Origin: Numida meleagris
Lineage: Eukaryota > Chordata > Aves > Galliformes > Numididae
Direction of reading: 5' to 3'
DNA: 64,000 nt
Assembly: GCF_002078875.1 (NCBI RefSeq)
Contig: NC_034415.1
Location: 22,592,331-22,656,330 of the forward strand
Of the stretch, positions 34,501 through 43,099 are shown piece by piece. The notes below the pieces were generated by a model that had not been told where the DNA came from, searched no databases, and worked only from the letters and a program-made list of their open reading frames with translations. Positions within the stretch are counted from its first letter, which is position 1. Each line of letters starts with the position of its first letter. The translations under genes and the position numbers were made by a program.

Positions 34501-37300
34501 GCCCTTCCAGAGCTCATCTACACACATGGCTTTTGAAAGGATGATGCAAGGAGCAGTAATTCTAGAAAACTGGAATTCAGTATAAACAAAAAAATCCCAA
34601 GTGAAAAAAAAAAAAAGAAGTCATTCAGATCAACAAGTCTCACAGCGTGTTCCCAGAGCTCATTCTTTTCTTTTCTTGTAGGTACACCTGTTGCTGTAAT
34701 GCACAGGATAACCATTCCTGCAAACTGTGACTTGTTTCCCACCACTATGGCTCTGTCCTGTCCCTTGGCACTGCTGCAGCCACAGAACAGAGACACAATA
34801 CTGCTGCTTTTCCACCAAGACCCACAAGAGAAACTCATTTGGAAGTGCAGGCTACTGCTTGGATGTGAGCTTGTCCAAAATGTGAGGCTTAATGCTCATA
34901 CTGGGTTTGCTTTTCCTATTAAACTACAGCTGAGATGAGACAAGATCCTCCAGTCTCTCCCTATGTCCCAGAGATGGAGCTACTCAAACAGCAGTGTCCC
35001 CATGGCCATATATCTGCATAATGCCCCTATGGCCATACATCTGCATGCCAACACACAGATGATCTTGTTCTGCTGAGAGTGGGCAGAGGGTATAATTGCT
35101 GTCTATAATTGGCAATAGCCAGAGAGGGTTATTCTAGCTTCATTTTTTTTCTTAATTTCTTCTCTCTTGCTCTCTCTTAATTGACTTAACTGTCCTTCCC
35201 TGCTGGACGGCTGCTGTTCTGGACACAGACCTTCATCGTTATTTCAAGTCACTAAACTGAGCATAGCAAATAGGAGTGTGCTTCCTCGGTGTCTACTAAA
35301 AGGTATCTCCTGGTAGAGATAGGGATGGAACTGATTAAGCAAAAAGAAAACAAACAAACAGATGGAAAGGAGCTAGATTAACTCACCATTTTTCTCAGCT
35401 TTTCAGCTCGAGTTGGCTGCTGCCAGCTTTTGTTTCCAGCATGTAGGCATCTGCGCGAAGGGGAAATGGCAGGGGAATAACCACCACCCCCAGAACTGCT
35501 CTGCCAGCACCGTTTTGGACCTGTCCCCAAAGAGAGCCTTGACTTGCATACCCGTCTGGGACTGGCAGGCCCTAACCTGTGTGTTCTCCATCCTTCTTTG
35601 CAGCTTGCTCGCCTGACATGGTGGACGAGACACAAAAAGTCTCCTGACATTGACCTGAAAAACTACAAGAGCGAATCAGCACAGATGAACCCAGCTAACG
35701 GAGAGCACGACTTGGTCGAAAGTGCCGACGCAGGCAGTAAGGAGGAGGCAGGTAGGGTGCCTGGCTGTGTACAAGCACACTCGTGTGCACGTGAGTGCGT
35801 AGCCAGGACCACAAACACACACTTGCCCAGCCACAACTCGTGAGAGGTCAGCTGATGGAGTAAAGGCTTGTATTTACGGGTATACCAGTTCTGGAGATGT
35901 GAGTAATGAAAGTGTTGTTTGTGGTTTTTAGTCTTCCAGACAGACCTGCTAGCATGTACTTACATGTCATACTCCACTCAGTGGCTCAAAAGAGCCACTA
36001 TTCTCGAGAATCAGAGAAAACCCATCATTCAGTAAAATGCTTTTCCCCCGAAATCAAGCCATTTACTCACACAAAATACTCTGATCCAGTCCTGCCCTTG
36101 TTGCAGTGTTATTTTAGCCTTTAAGGCCTGGCACTTCCTGGCATGATGGACTCCTTAGATGGGAGTCAACAGCCACCTACCATGACCCTTGGGGGTGGAA
36201 GGTCTGTGCAGCTGGGACGCTGCTCCTCATCCCATTGGCACTGGAGCTTTGTATCATGGCTCCACATCTCTTTGGCTGGCTCAGCAAGATGCTTTTGAGG
36301 AGATCTGTATCACTACTGCAAGATTTCTTCACTCCCTCTTTTTGTTGGTCAGTGCAAAGGACATCAGTACCAACTACAGCCAAGCTAAACAGAAGTGAAC
36401 AAATAACAAAACCGCCTCTTTTTCTTTCTGTTTTCCAATAGAGTAAGGTTGGGTTTAAGTTAAATGCAGATGTTCATCTATTTAAAACCTATTTATAATC
36501 TCTTATCAATTCCTAGTTCACTTAACTTGCTCGCATTTTTATAAACAAATGTCTCAGTAATTTGGTAATTAGTAATGATGGGAAAGGAAATATGGAACAC
36601 AAGAGCTGACAGTTTAATGAGTTCTTCTCTCGGGTAACACCTTTTTCAAGGCTTTACAACATTCTGCCTTTCAAAAAAAAGAAGGTTATATTTGGAAAGC
36701 ACAGCCACTGAAATACACAGGACTGACAATTAAAACACATACTTCACCTGGCCTGTCACACGTAATAAATAAGCCAGGAGAGCTCTAAACGCACCATCAT
36801 GCTGTCAGCAACTTGTGAATGTGGATGGAAGATGGGTCAGGGTAGGAGGGGGAAGAGGTTTGTTGATTAACTAATGAATGATTGGCTGTGCAATCAACTA
36901 GCTGCAATCAGGCTGTGCTATACTTGGTAGAGGCAAAGCTTTCTCCTTCCACTTCCCATCATCTCCCATCACCATCTTCTGCCAGGTGCACCTCAAGACC
37001 CACTGCAGTTTGGCCAACACAGTCTGGCAGGAGGAGGCAGGGAAATGTCCCCACCAGATGGTGATGGCGATGTTCTCTCTGTCTCTCACAGTACCCAAGC
37101 CTCCCTGCTGGAAAACACTGTACCTGTGGTTCTGTGGTCTGTCCCCCAGCCCCGCACCACCTCTGTCCCAGGAGGAGAGAGCTGCCCTGGAGCGCAGACT
37201 CACCAGCATTGAGGAGAAGCCCCTCTGGAAGGCTGTTTGCAATGCTAATGCTCTTCTCCTGCTGACCATTAATGTCTTTCTGTGGGGATATTTTGGCTGA
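16440..37300 (+). CDS. SLC5A9: SLC5A9 (SGLT4), Na+/sugar cotransporter, complete coding region in 14 exons
   Basis: Joining exons 16440-16568, 17425-17496, 19812-19916, 21731-21895, 24882-24987, 25217-25297, 26065-26270, 27046-27181, 28071-28178, 28344-28494, 29678-29846, 30387-30602, 35604-35751 and 37092-37300 gives 2,001 nt: 666 residues and a TGA, against about 681 in human. Splice phases agree throughout and no stop interrupts. The product belongs to the sodium:solute symporter family (LeuT fold, 14 membrane helices) and in mammals carries mannose, 1,5-anhydroglucitol, fructose and glucose with Na+ across the apical membrane of kidney and intestine cells. SGLT4 is preferred over SGLT1 because GSGLLVG (residues 78-84) has Leu where SGLT1 has the sugar-contact His, WCW (282-284) has Cys where SGLT1 has Tyr, and the short C-terminal tail ends in FLWGYFG. 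Retained family residues: N76, E100, K314, Q450, and the NTT glycosylation sequon at 245. The start was chosen for match in length to the human N-terminus and a G at -3; the frame is open further upstream to 16074. Confidence 0.97.
17425..17496 (+). CDS. SLC5A9: SLC5A9 exon 2 (residues 44-67)
   Basis: A 72-nt exon between TTCCAG and GTAAGT encoding [18 protein letters not shown] then SMTWWP. The GGYFLAGR(S/N) segment is a hallmark of SLC5 cotransporters. Confidence 0.96.
17497..19811 (+). other. SLC5A9 intron 2
   Basis: 2.3 kb of non-coding DNA with a (TTG)n run at about 18316-18332 and a T-rich run near 18431-18445. No other gene or clear mobile element was recognised. Confidence 0.6.
18316..18332. 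repeat. Short (TTG)n repeat
   Basis: Five to six TTG units following a T-rich stretch inside SLC5A9 intron 2. Confidence 0.85.
19812..19916 (+). CDS. SLC5A9: SLC5A9 exon 3 (residues 68-102)
   Basis: Acceptor TTTCAG, donor GTAAGA. Encodes the unwound first core helix SSNVGSG, which contributes to the Na+ and sugar sites (N76), and GGFEWN with sugar-contact E100. Leu81 replaces the His of SGLT1, as in mammalian SGLT4. Confidence 0.97.
20012..20116 (+). mobile_element. CR1 LINE 3'-end fragment in SLC5A9 intron 3
   Basis: GGACATGGTTAGTGGGCAAT, then GGAGGTTGGACTGAATGATA and ATTCTATGATTCTA at the end match the CR1 3' untranslated end and its terminal octamer repeat. It is a 5'-truncated copy of about 100 bp in the orientation of the gene. 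Confidence 0.85.
21731..21895 (+). CDS. SLC5A9: SLC5A9 exon 4 (residues 103-157)
   Basis: Acceptor CTGCCAG, donor GTATGT. Encodes a membrane helix ending [17 protein letters not shown], the cytosolic KRFGGQRIQ loop and the next helix ending IFTKIS. All are strongly conserved in SGLT proteins. Confidence 0.97.
23040..23508 (+). mobile_element. CR1 LINE 3' fragment in SLC5A9 intron 4
   Basis: About 470 bp of chicken-repeat-1 sequence, same orientation as the gene. Its translated frame reads [19 protein letters not shown] and later [20 protein letters not shown], the well-known CR1 ORF2 C-terminus, followed by the 3' untranslated end and two ATTCTATG(A) octamers. It is 5'-truncated and cannot move by itself. 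The long open frame at 23005-23412 belongs to this element and is not a separate gene. Confidence 0.95.
24882..24987 (+). CDS. SLC5A9: SLC5A9 exon 5 (residues 158-193)
   Basis: Acceptor ATTGCAG, donor GTAAAC. Encodes [11 protein letters not shown] and a helix with GWNLYLS...VYTIAG, the first half of the sodium:solute symporter signature that continues in the next exon. Residue 193 (Gly) is split by the intron. Confidence 0.96.
25217..25297 (+). CDS. SLC5A9: SLC5A9 exon 6 (residues 193-220)
   Basis: An 81-nt exon between CTAACAG and GTAAGG. Encodes [17 protein letters not shown] followed by a hydrophobic helix; GG-L-x-AV-YTD-LQ is the family signature region. Glycine codons are split at both ends. 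Confidence 0.96.
25590..25680. repeat. Possible ancient amniote repeat in SLC5A9 intron 6
   Basis: TCAGAGTAATTCTGCTGACT and TTGACTTTGGGAGTTACTGT then GGGCGTAACTGAGAATTA show partial inverted similarity and resemble old sauropsid repeats containing 'gtaactcc...gacttcaatgg'. An A-rich run of 14 bases follows. Family assignment is uncertain. Confidence 0.35.
26065..26270 (+). CDS. SLC5A9: SLC5A9 exon 7 (residues 220-288)
   Basis: Encodes the large extracellular loop, with NTTC (sequon at residue 245) and [18 protein letters not shown], then the helix ending LWCWCTDQ. The Cys at 283 stands where SGLT1 has a sugar-contact Tyr. Acceptor TTTTCAG, donor GTAAAG. Confidence 0.97.
27046..27181 (+). CDS. 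SLC5A9: SLC5A9 exon 8 (residues 289-334)
   Basis: Encodes [18 protein letters not shown], then [10 protein letters not shown] with K314 and [12 protein letters not shown]. Acceptor TTGCAG, donor GTAAGC; the codon for Asp334 is split by the intron. Confidence 0.97.
28071..28178 (+). CDS. SLC5A9: SLC5A9 exon 9 (residues 334-370)
   Basis: Encodes the cysteine-containing extracellular loop [16 protein letters not shown] and [17 protein letters not shown]. The spacing of the cysteines agrees with other SGLT proteins, where this loop is disulphide-linked. Acceptor CCTGCAG, donor GTGAGA. Confidence 0.96.
28344..28494 (+). CDS. SLC5A9: SLC5A9 exon 10 (residues 370-420), weak donor
   Basis: Encodes [29 protein letters not shown] (core helix with serines of the second Na+ site) and [17 protein letters not shown]. 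The acceptor CCCCCAG is good. The donor GCAG|GTCCTT is the only one of the 13 that lacks a purine at +3 and the G at +5, yet the next exon restores the Arg420 codon exactly, so the boundary is secure. Confidence 0.95.
28740..28915 (+). mobile_element. Probable ancient CR1 fragment in SLC5A9 intron 10
   Basis: ATTGTCACTGGAGGTCTTTA and the following AAAACATGA resemble the CR1 ORF2-end phrase 'gtcactgtccctggaggtctttaaaaac'. The terminal octamers are missing and the copy is diverged, so the boundaries are approximate. Confidence 0.4.
29678..29846 (+). CDS. SLC5A9: SLC5A9 exon 11 (residues 420-476)
   Basis: Acceptor CTTCCAG, donor GTAAGT. Encodes a helix with [17 protein letters not shown], then [15 protein letters not shown] with sugar-contact Q450 and [10 protein letters not shown]. 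Confidence 0.97.
30296..30332. repeat. (AAAG)n / purine-rich simple repeat
   Basis: A short run of GAAA units grading into GAAGAGGAA, about 55 bp before SLC5A9 exon 12. Low complexity only. Confidence 0.8.
30387..30602 (+). CDS. SLC5A9: SLC5A9 exon 12 (residues 477-548)
   Basis: Encodes [17 protein letters not shown], an extracellular loop with [19 protein letters not shown], and a further helix ending [10 protein letters not shown]. Acceptor TCCTCAG, donor GTAAGT. A long 5-kb intron follows. Confidence 0.97.
33413..33605 (-). mobile_element. CR1 LINE 3' fragment, minus strand
   Basis: The plus strand reads TAGGATCTTAGAATGGCATA, GGTTGGAGGGGACCTTAATG, then GGCCTTCAATGCCTCC and GCAACCTGTTCCAG. 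These are the reverse complement of the CR1 3' end ('gaacaggttgc', 'ggcca', 'ccaacctatg'). It is a short, diverged, immobile copy. Confidence 0.88.
34995..35047. repeat. Two-copy 27-bp tandem repeat
   Basis: TGTCCCCATGGCCATATATC and TGCCCCTATGGCCATACATC are adjacent copies with a period of 27 bp, each followed by TGCAT. Local duplication only. Confidence 0.75.
35604..35751 (+). CDS. SLC5A9: SLC5A9 exon 13 (residues 549-598)
   Basis: Begins LARLTWWTR after acceptor TTTGCAG, then becomes hydrophilic and variable ([19 protein letters not shown]). This is the cytosolic loop before the last helix, the least conserved part of SGLT proteins. Donor GTAGGG. Confidence 0.9.
37092..37300 (+). CDS. SLC5A9: SLC5A9 exon 14 (residues 598-666 and stop)
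   Basis: Acceptor TCTCACAG. Encodes [31 protein letters not shown] and the final helix ending FLWGYFG before TGA. The CGL and EEKPLW motifs are shared by the SGLT C-terminus. Confidence 0.96.
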
Positions 37301-37872
37301 GGTGGGGTCGGGCAGCACGTGGCTTTGGTTTACTACAGAGCTTCTCATCCTCACATCTGAGCCAGAGGCTTTGGGTGACAAATTCTGGTGATGGTCCCTG
37401 TGTGCCTGGGCACAGCCCTTCCCCAGGGCACTGCTTGCTGGAAATGCCCGTTGGGCTCGGTGGTGCCACTCCTGAGCCAAGGAGTGACCAAGACTCAAAC
37501 CTGGTTGCAGCCAGGATGCACAGGACAGCACACGGGTCAAGCCAGCAGAGCTGGAGTCAGCTTTAGAGCAAAGCCGAACCTGACAGGGAGCAAAACTCTG
37601 GAAAGCCTGGGGCCTCACTCCACTTCTGCAACCCGACTGCTCCACTGTTTGAGGGGAAGGAGGCCAAAGCACTTCTCACAGGCTTTTATATAGCCTAATT
37701 GAGATGTGGTCAGGGTGGGATCACTGGATTAGTGACAACCCTGGCTCCTGCACCCACCCCAAGACCTGCATTGGACACCTCCCCCCGGCACTGGCAGCAG
37801 GCAGGCCCCCGCCAGGTCCTGGCCTGTCCCCATTCACCCCGGATGAATCCTGCCTTTAACAGCATTACCAGC

Positions 37873-37878
37873 AATAAA
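37873..37878 (+). terminator. SLC5A9 poly(A) signal
   Basis: A canonical AATAAA 573 nt after the stop codon, followed within about 40 nt by the GT-rich stretch GGGTTATTGTGG. It implies a 3' untranslated region of about 0.6 kb. Confidence 0.75.
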
Positions 37879-37879
37879 A

Positions 37880-38257
37880 GTGCCTTAGTAACAAAGCCAA
37901 TTTTGACTCTGGGTTATTGTGGCTATATATCCTGCACTGACACACCAAGGTCTCTCTGGGACCACCATGTCATGGCTGTGGGATGGAAAGTGAACACCCC
38001 TCCATGGGTTGGGGCACTTGGACTCCAGGCCCCTCTGCCTCCCCTTGGGACTACCATGAAACATGCTATAGCCGTCACATTTTAAACCACCTCGTGAGGA
38101 AGAGGTGGTAGTACCCACTGTTAATAACACTGCACGGTGGTTAGGACCTGAAAAACTGGAGAAGGTTAAAAATCCCCATGGGGATGTGATCCTTTACTCC
38201 ACCATGTCCAAACTGCCAAGCGTGGGCTGAGCTGGGAAGCACAGTGCCATGAAGATG
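37880..38257. other. Start of the intergenic region after SLC5A9
   Basis: Non-coding sequence between the SLC5A9 poly(A) signal and a CR1 copy. Contains part of the GT-rich downstream element and nothing else recognised. Confidence 0.5.
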
Positions 38258-38490
38258 AATCATAGAATGACAGGATGGTTGGGTTGGAAGGGACCTCAAA
38301 GCCCATCCAGTTCCAACCCCAGCCGTGGGCTGGGTGTCCCCACATCAGACTGCCCAGGGCCCCACCAGCCTGGCCTTGGGCACCTCCAGGGACAGGACAT
38401 CCACAGCCTCTCTGTGCAGCCTGTACCAGTGCCTCACAACCCACGGAGTAAAGAATTCTTTCCTAACATCTGACCTAATCTTCCCCCTTT
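38258..38490 (-). mobile_element. CR1 LINE 3' fragment, minus strand
   Basis: The plus strand shows AATCATAGAATGACAGGATG, GGTTGGAAGGGACCTCAAAG, then GCCCCACCAGCCTGGCC and AGAATTCTTTCCTAACATCT: the reverse complement of the CR1 3' untranslated end and ORF2 end. About 230 bp, 5'-truncated, intact enough to be a fairly young copy. Confidence 0.95.
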
Positions 38491-39230
38491 AGTTTTTGAG
38501 CAGGTGGTGCTCAGATTAGAGAGCGTGTCAAAACATTTACAGGAAATCAAGTTACCAGTTGCGATTAATGGCTGGGTAATGTCTAATAATAACGGACACA
38601 TTTCTAATACTCAGGCTCCCACCTCCTCACCTGGGGCAGAGCTGCCGAGTGCTCCTGAGCCAAGAGCCCCCCAGCAGTGCTTAGCTCGATGGCTGCGTCG
38701 TTTTTTTTGGACCACATATCCTGTAAGCCATGGGAAATGCACCGCAGAGCAGGATGAGGGATACAGGGCAGTTTTTAAAGGCATTTGAGATAGTTTTGCA
38801 GAGAACAGAAGTAGAGCTTACTAAGCCTTTTATTTTTAACGGTATAAATAGTTCTGATCTGGGAGGCTTCAGGCCCTGCCTCAGCCCCTCCTCATCTCAC
38901 CCCACAGATCTTGGAGGACAATGCTTCCTCTAAAATGATGATGCCTGTGTCCGTTACACAAAACAAAATACTTCAAGTGACGTGACTGCATTCATGAGCT
39001 TGGCCACAGGAGGAAGGGAGAGATTCTGTTTCCCTTCGGATTGAAGACTGGAGATGAGGAGAGTTCCTTTTCCATGCTAGCCCTCATTTCAGCCCCTCTG
39101 CCTACACCCACATGCAGCTCCCTTTGCACCTCCAGCCCCCACATTCCAGCATTGTTCATCTCCCCGTGGGTCGCAGCTGAGCAGCAAGGAATGAGCACAT
39201 TCATATGGGGTCAGGGGACTTGTAGCACCA

Positions 39231-39410
39231 CCCCCAGGAGATGCGCGTGGGGAGGCAGAGCCCGGCCACGCCACAGCCACGGGCAAGCGGCCACGGCTCC
39301 GCGCTCACCTCGGGAGCAGCCTGTCATCGCCGCAGAACGCGGCAGCCTCGCTCCTCACCGTGCTGATGGATTGCAATATCCTAACGGGAACGCGCCGCTT
39401 TCAGGGCTGT
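39231..39410. promoter_or_regulatory. Small CpG-dense patch between SLC5A9 and SPATA6
   Basis: Within about 170 bp there are around twenty CpG dinucleotides (for example GATGCGCGTGG, CCGGCCACGCC, CATCGCCGCAGAACGCGGC), far above the surrounding DNA. No coding frame with a recognisable product crosses it. It could be a small CpG island of an unannotated transcript or enhancer; this is inferred from composition only. Confidence 0.4.
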
Positions 39411-39760
39411 AACCAATATACAAGTCCATTGGCAGCAGATGTTATTAACGATGCCAATACGTATTTTCTTATTAATCTTCCATACTAGGCTCGTGTCTAT
39501 CTGCAAATGATTATCATTCATTTTCCTGACAAATCTATCAAGATCATTTATTACTGTTCGGCAAAGGATCTTCTTTTATACAAAGATTAATAACATTGCA
39601 TTTTATCTGGCTGGCTGAGCCAAAGGAAATGAAATTAACAATGAACCCTACAAACATGTCATCACTTTAATTTACCAGAAAATATTTTAAAATGTTATTT
39701 AAAAGAATATATGCTACGGTAGGCACAGTTTATTACAAAGGAAAGAAATGAAATGCCATA
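39411..39760. promoter_or_regulatory. AT-rich candidate conserved non-coding element
   Basis: Immediately after the CpG patch lies 350 bp of complex AT-rich DNA with many homeodomain-type cores (TTATTAA, ATTAATCT, GATTAATAAC, AAATTAACAA) and no repeat signature. Such texture is typical of conserved enhancers, but conservation cannot be judged from one genome. Confidence 0.3.
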
Positions 39761-39989
39761 CGTACATTTTAGAAGGATGGAGAATAAGTTAGCAAGAAGC
39801 AGGGCTCTGTGCTGTCTCTGGTTCCTTGCACTCATTTTCTGGGCCAGGAGCAGGGTGCCCAGGTGAACGGCAGCTGGAAGTCACTACTGGGCTCTGTGGT
39901 GCTACCCAGGGTCTTGAGCTCTGATCCCTGCAGGCAGCATTGCCCTCCTGTGTTCCTATGGGTAAAACTCACAGAGGTCTGAGGGAGGG

Positions 39990-39998
39990 GGGGGGACA
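39990..39998. repeat. Short G run
   Basis: A run of nine G residues inside GGAGGGGGGGGGACA. Listed only as low complexity. Confidence 0.7.
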
Positions 39999-40099
39999 TA
40001 GGCAGGTCTGGAGGATTCTCCTGGTCACAATTACAAAAGGAAACACACCTGTGAGCCTACATGGCCTCACTTCCTTTCTTCTGCTTTTTCTGCCCCTGT

Positions 40100-42300
40100 G
40101 TAGGGTTATTCCCTTCCTTACATTTGGGCCAAATCAAAATGAATGATAACTATAAACCAAAGAACATATCAGATTTTGCCTCCTACTGAGAGCAATAATG
40201 CAAAGGCTTGGTATCACAGTTGCTTTTGCACTGCTTTGCTCATATCACAAATCTCAATTTGGAGCCCAGCTCTGGTGCAGCTCCCACCACTGCGGGACAT
40301 TCCCCAAGTTCCCAGCGCTGGGCTGGGGCATCCCAGGCAATGGGATCCCACAAATACTGCAGCTCACGTGGCCATTTCCCACCAGCCAGCACTTCCAGCA
40401 CCACCATACTACTCCTCTTCCTTGCTGAGTGGGGAGAAGATTGCTTAAAATAATTTTGGTTTGCCTACTCGAGAAGTGTTTCTCCAACATGTAACAAAAA
40501 GCCAGCTTCTTACCTTCAGTGCATTCCTCTTATCTCACCAGATACAGGGGCAGAAGCAACGTTTGAAACACCAGACAAAAGAGAACAACCCTGCTAACCT
40601 CAAGCTTTAGCCATTTCAAAATGCTGACGTATTGGCAAGGGGATTTCTGAGCGTGCACTTGTGCATCTCCGGGGAGCAGCACAACCGCACGTCTTAAACC
40701 AGCTGGCGTTAAACCAAACGTTTTATCACTATGTAACAAAGTCTGCCTGATTCTTTTTAATTCAAAAAAAAAGGCATCAATATTGTGTAAGTCTAAATAT
40801 AATTTTAACACGTAAGAAGAAGGTTTTCTCTGCCATTCCCCAAGTGTACCCTAGGCCCCAAAGCTGTCCATCTTTTCCTCCTTTCCCTCACCCAATGAGT
40901 TTTAAGCTCCTAGAGTTGGAAGACGATTCTGCCCCGGAACAGCCCCATAGGCCAAGCACTGGGTGCTCTTCAGAGGCTTTTAAAGGTTTAAAGTTGTTCA
41001 AGTGCAGCAGGGCAACCAGCAGCTCTTCAATTCCTGACCAAAAATCCCCCGTCATGCCTTCTCCCCGTCTCCAAGTTTCCAGCACCTCTGTCTATTCATC
41101 TCCATCACAGTAGATGGGAGATGCTATTTCAGCAGGTGCCATCTGCTCAAAGGCTGGCACCGAGGTAGCGGTGTGCCGCTCGGGTGCAGCCCAAGGTGTC
41201 AGGAGGAAGAACTGAAATATCACGCAGCGCAGTATTACTGATAAGCTGTCCAAGCAAGACCAGATGGCACCACCGTGCCAAGGACAACAAGCAGAGATAT
41301 TAAGATATCAGAGTATGAACCAAGTCAGTGCGAGCAGCTAAGGTCATGCCATTTATGCGCACAATTTCTGCAAAAGAAGCTGTCTGGAAGCACAGGGCAG
41401 AAGTGCTCCTGGAGAAGGCACATGAACAACGCCCTAAGAGCCCCAGGATGTCTCACTGCCACATGCAGCACCCAGCTCCTGCTCCATGGGATTACTGGGC
41501 TAACAGCACTCAGCACTGACTTGGTGATCATAGGGGCAATTCCTCTGGCTGCTTTCTGGTTTAGACTAAGCAAGCAGGCTCTACTTTTAGGACTGGGGGG
41601 GGAGGAACACAGCCACCTTTTTAAGAACCCCATATTTTTTGTTGCATTCATTCCAAACAGGAACGCTGTGTAAAATATTCAGCCGTGCCTCGTTCCCGTG
41701 GCTTCCACAAAAGAAGCATTCCATTTAATATGTGAGGCTTATAACCAACTCACGCAGTGCAATAGTTCACATCAGTTTGAAGGAAAAACATTCTGCTGGA
41801 AGCACAGGCAAGGAGCAGTGTCAATTTTTCATTAACCTACAGCCACTGTCTCTGTAGACTTCCAGCTCTAAGTAAGATTACTGTTATAATTTCTTCCAGT
41901 CCCAGAGGGAAGGGGAAAAAAACTTCACAAAACTTCTAAGGTCTCATTAAAAAAAACCAAACAAACCACCTCTAAATTGGAGGCAGTTTCACTTTACTTT
42001 CATATTTCAAAATCAAATCTTAGCTTCAGCCTCACATCACGGCAAAAACGTCAGTTGCTTTGTTTCCACATCTTCCACGAAAGAAGTTCCGGCTCCTACA
42101 CGAGCTGAATGCCAAGTAAATAGATTTTCCTGGAGAACAAAGGCAGCTTTTCTGTTTGTTTTAAACATATGTAAATAAGAGTCCCAGGAGCGGAGCTGCC
42201 TGTCACTTCCTCCAGGTTTGCTCTCCTGCCACCCCAGCAGCAGCCCCAGCCCTTGGCCTCAGACCTCAGCAAAGGGGGAATGGTTTAATACACATTCTCT
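40100..42300. other. Intergenic sequence, nothing firm recognised
   Basis: Several overlapping open frames of 60-130 codons occur on both strands at 40143-40490 and 41275-41673. None has splice support or a known domain. No mobile element was recognised. Confidence 0.5.
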
Positions 42301-42303
42301 CTT

Positions 42304-42318
42304 TTTTTTTTTTTTTTC
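42304..42318. repeat. T homopolymer
   Basis: A T run embedded in a pyrimidine-rich stretch at about 42298-42356. Confidence 0.85.
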
Positions 42319-42879
42319 CTCAGTGAGTTTCTTTCTTCTTTTTCTCCTTTTTGATTTTTAAGCTCTAGTTACAGAACGGAATTGCAGAAATACTTTGGCC
42401 CTCTGGCACAGCCGCTGCAGCGGTGCTGAAAAGCATTGGCAGATAAGATCAGCATCTGACAGCGGACGACTGCTATCAATATAACAGCCACGGCTGTGCT
42501 CCCACGGACCGGTGCTGTATTAAAGACTGATGGTACCTCCTGGCTTACGGTGTGCAGGGAAGAAACAGAAATAGATTGGTAAGAAAAATGACATAAAAAA
42601 AGAATGACAAAAAAAACCCCAAACTGAAAAAAAAAAAACCACACAAGGACGCCATCAGTCTCAGGATTTCTGTCTTTTCAGTACCTGGCATCTAAACAGG
42701 CTGGAGTTATTTCCCACAAAGTCAGGAGATGGAAAGGAGGAGCACGGTCCCTTTACGTACCCATCTGCTATTACTCACATTTGTTTAAATTTAATACTAA
42801 CAGATCAATGCAAAATTAAGAGAGCTTACAATGCCTGTCACCGCCAAATGGCTCGGGTTGTATCTTAATCTCCAGCACT

Positions 42880-43090
42880 CATTCTGGGTGTAACACGGGC
42901 GAGCGCTGAGGGCTGCGTCACTTTAAAGGCCGCGCATAAGCCACCATTAAGGAAAATCCTCAAGTACACACGAAACCTCAATTTTGATTGGCCAAGTTGC
43001 CGTCACTTATTGATCATTCACATCACTCCGGTATTATTCAGTGTTTTCTTCTCCCCGCTTTTTTCATCTCTTGACAAGTCTACAAAGACA
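42880..43090. promoter_or_regulatory. Candidate regulatory element with intact CpGs
   Basis: A non-repetitive block with GGGCGAGCGCTGAGG, a CRE/AP-1-like TGCGTCAC, CCGCGCAT and an inverted CCAAT box (GATTGGCC), in otherwise AT-rich intergenic DNA. The motifs are short and the call is inferential. Confidence 0.25.
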
Positions 43091-43099
43091 AGAATGGAG

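Larger units (their letters stand above)
30603..35603 (+). other. SLC5A9 intron 12 (5.0 kb)
   Basis: The longest intron of the gene. It holds one minus-strand CR1 fragment (33413-33605), an A-run near 33829-33843, and a 27-bp tandem duplication near 34995-35047. AT-rich sequence at 31000-31100 looks non-repetitive but shows no diagnostic motif. No further exon was recognised. Confidence 0.6.

Noticed and set aside
36959..37672. 237-codon minus-strand frame over the SLC5A9 3' end
   Set aside because: Antisense shadow of SLC5A9 exon 14 and its GC-rich flanks; no recognisable protein.
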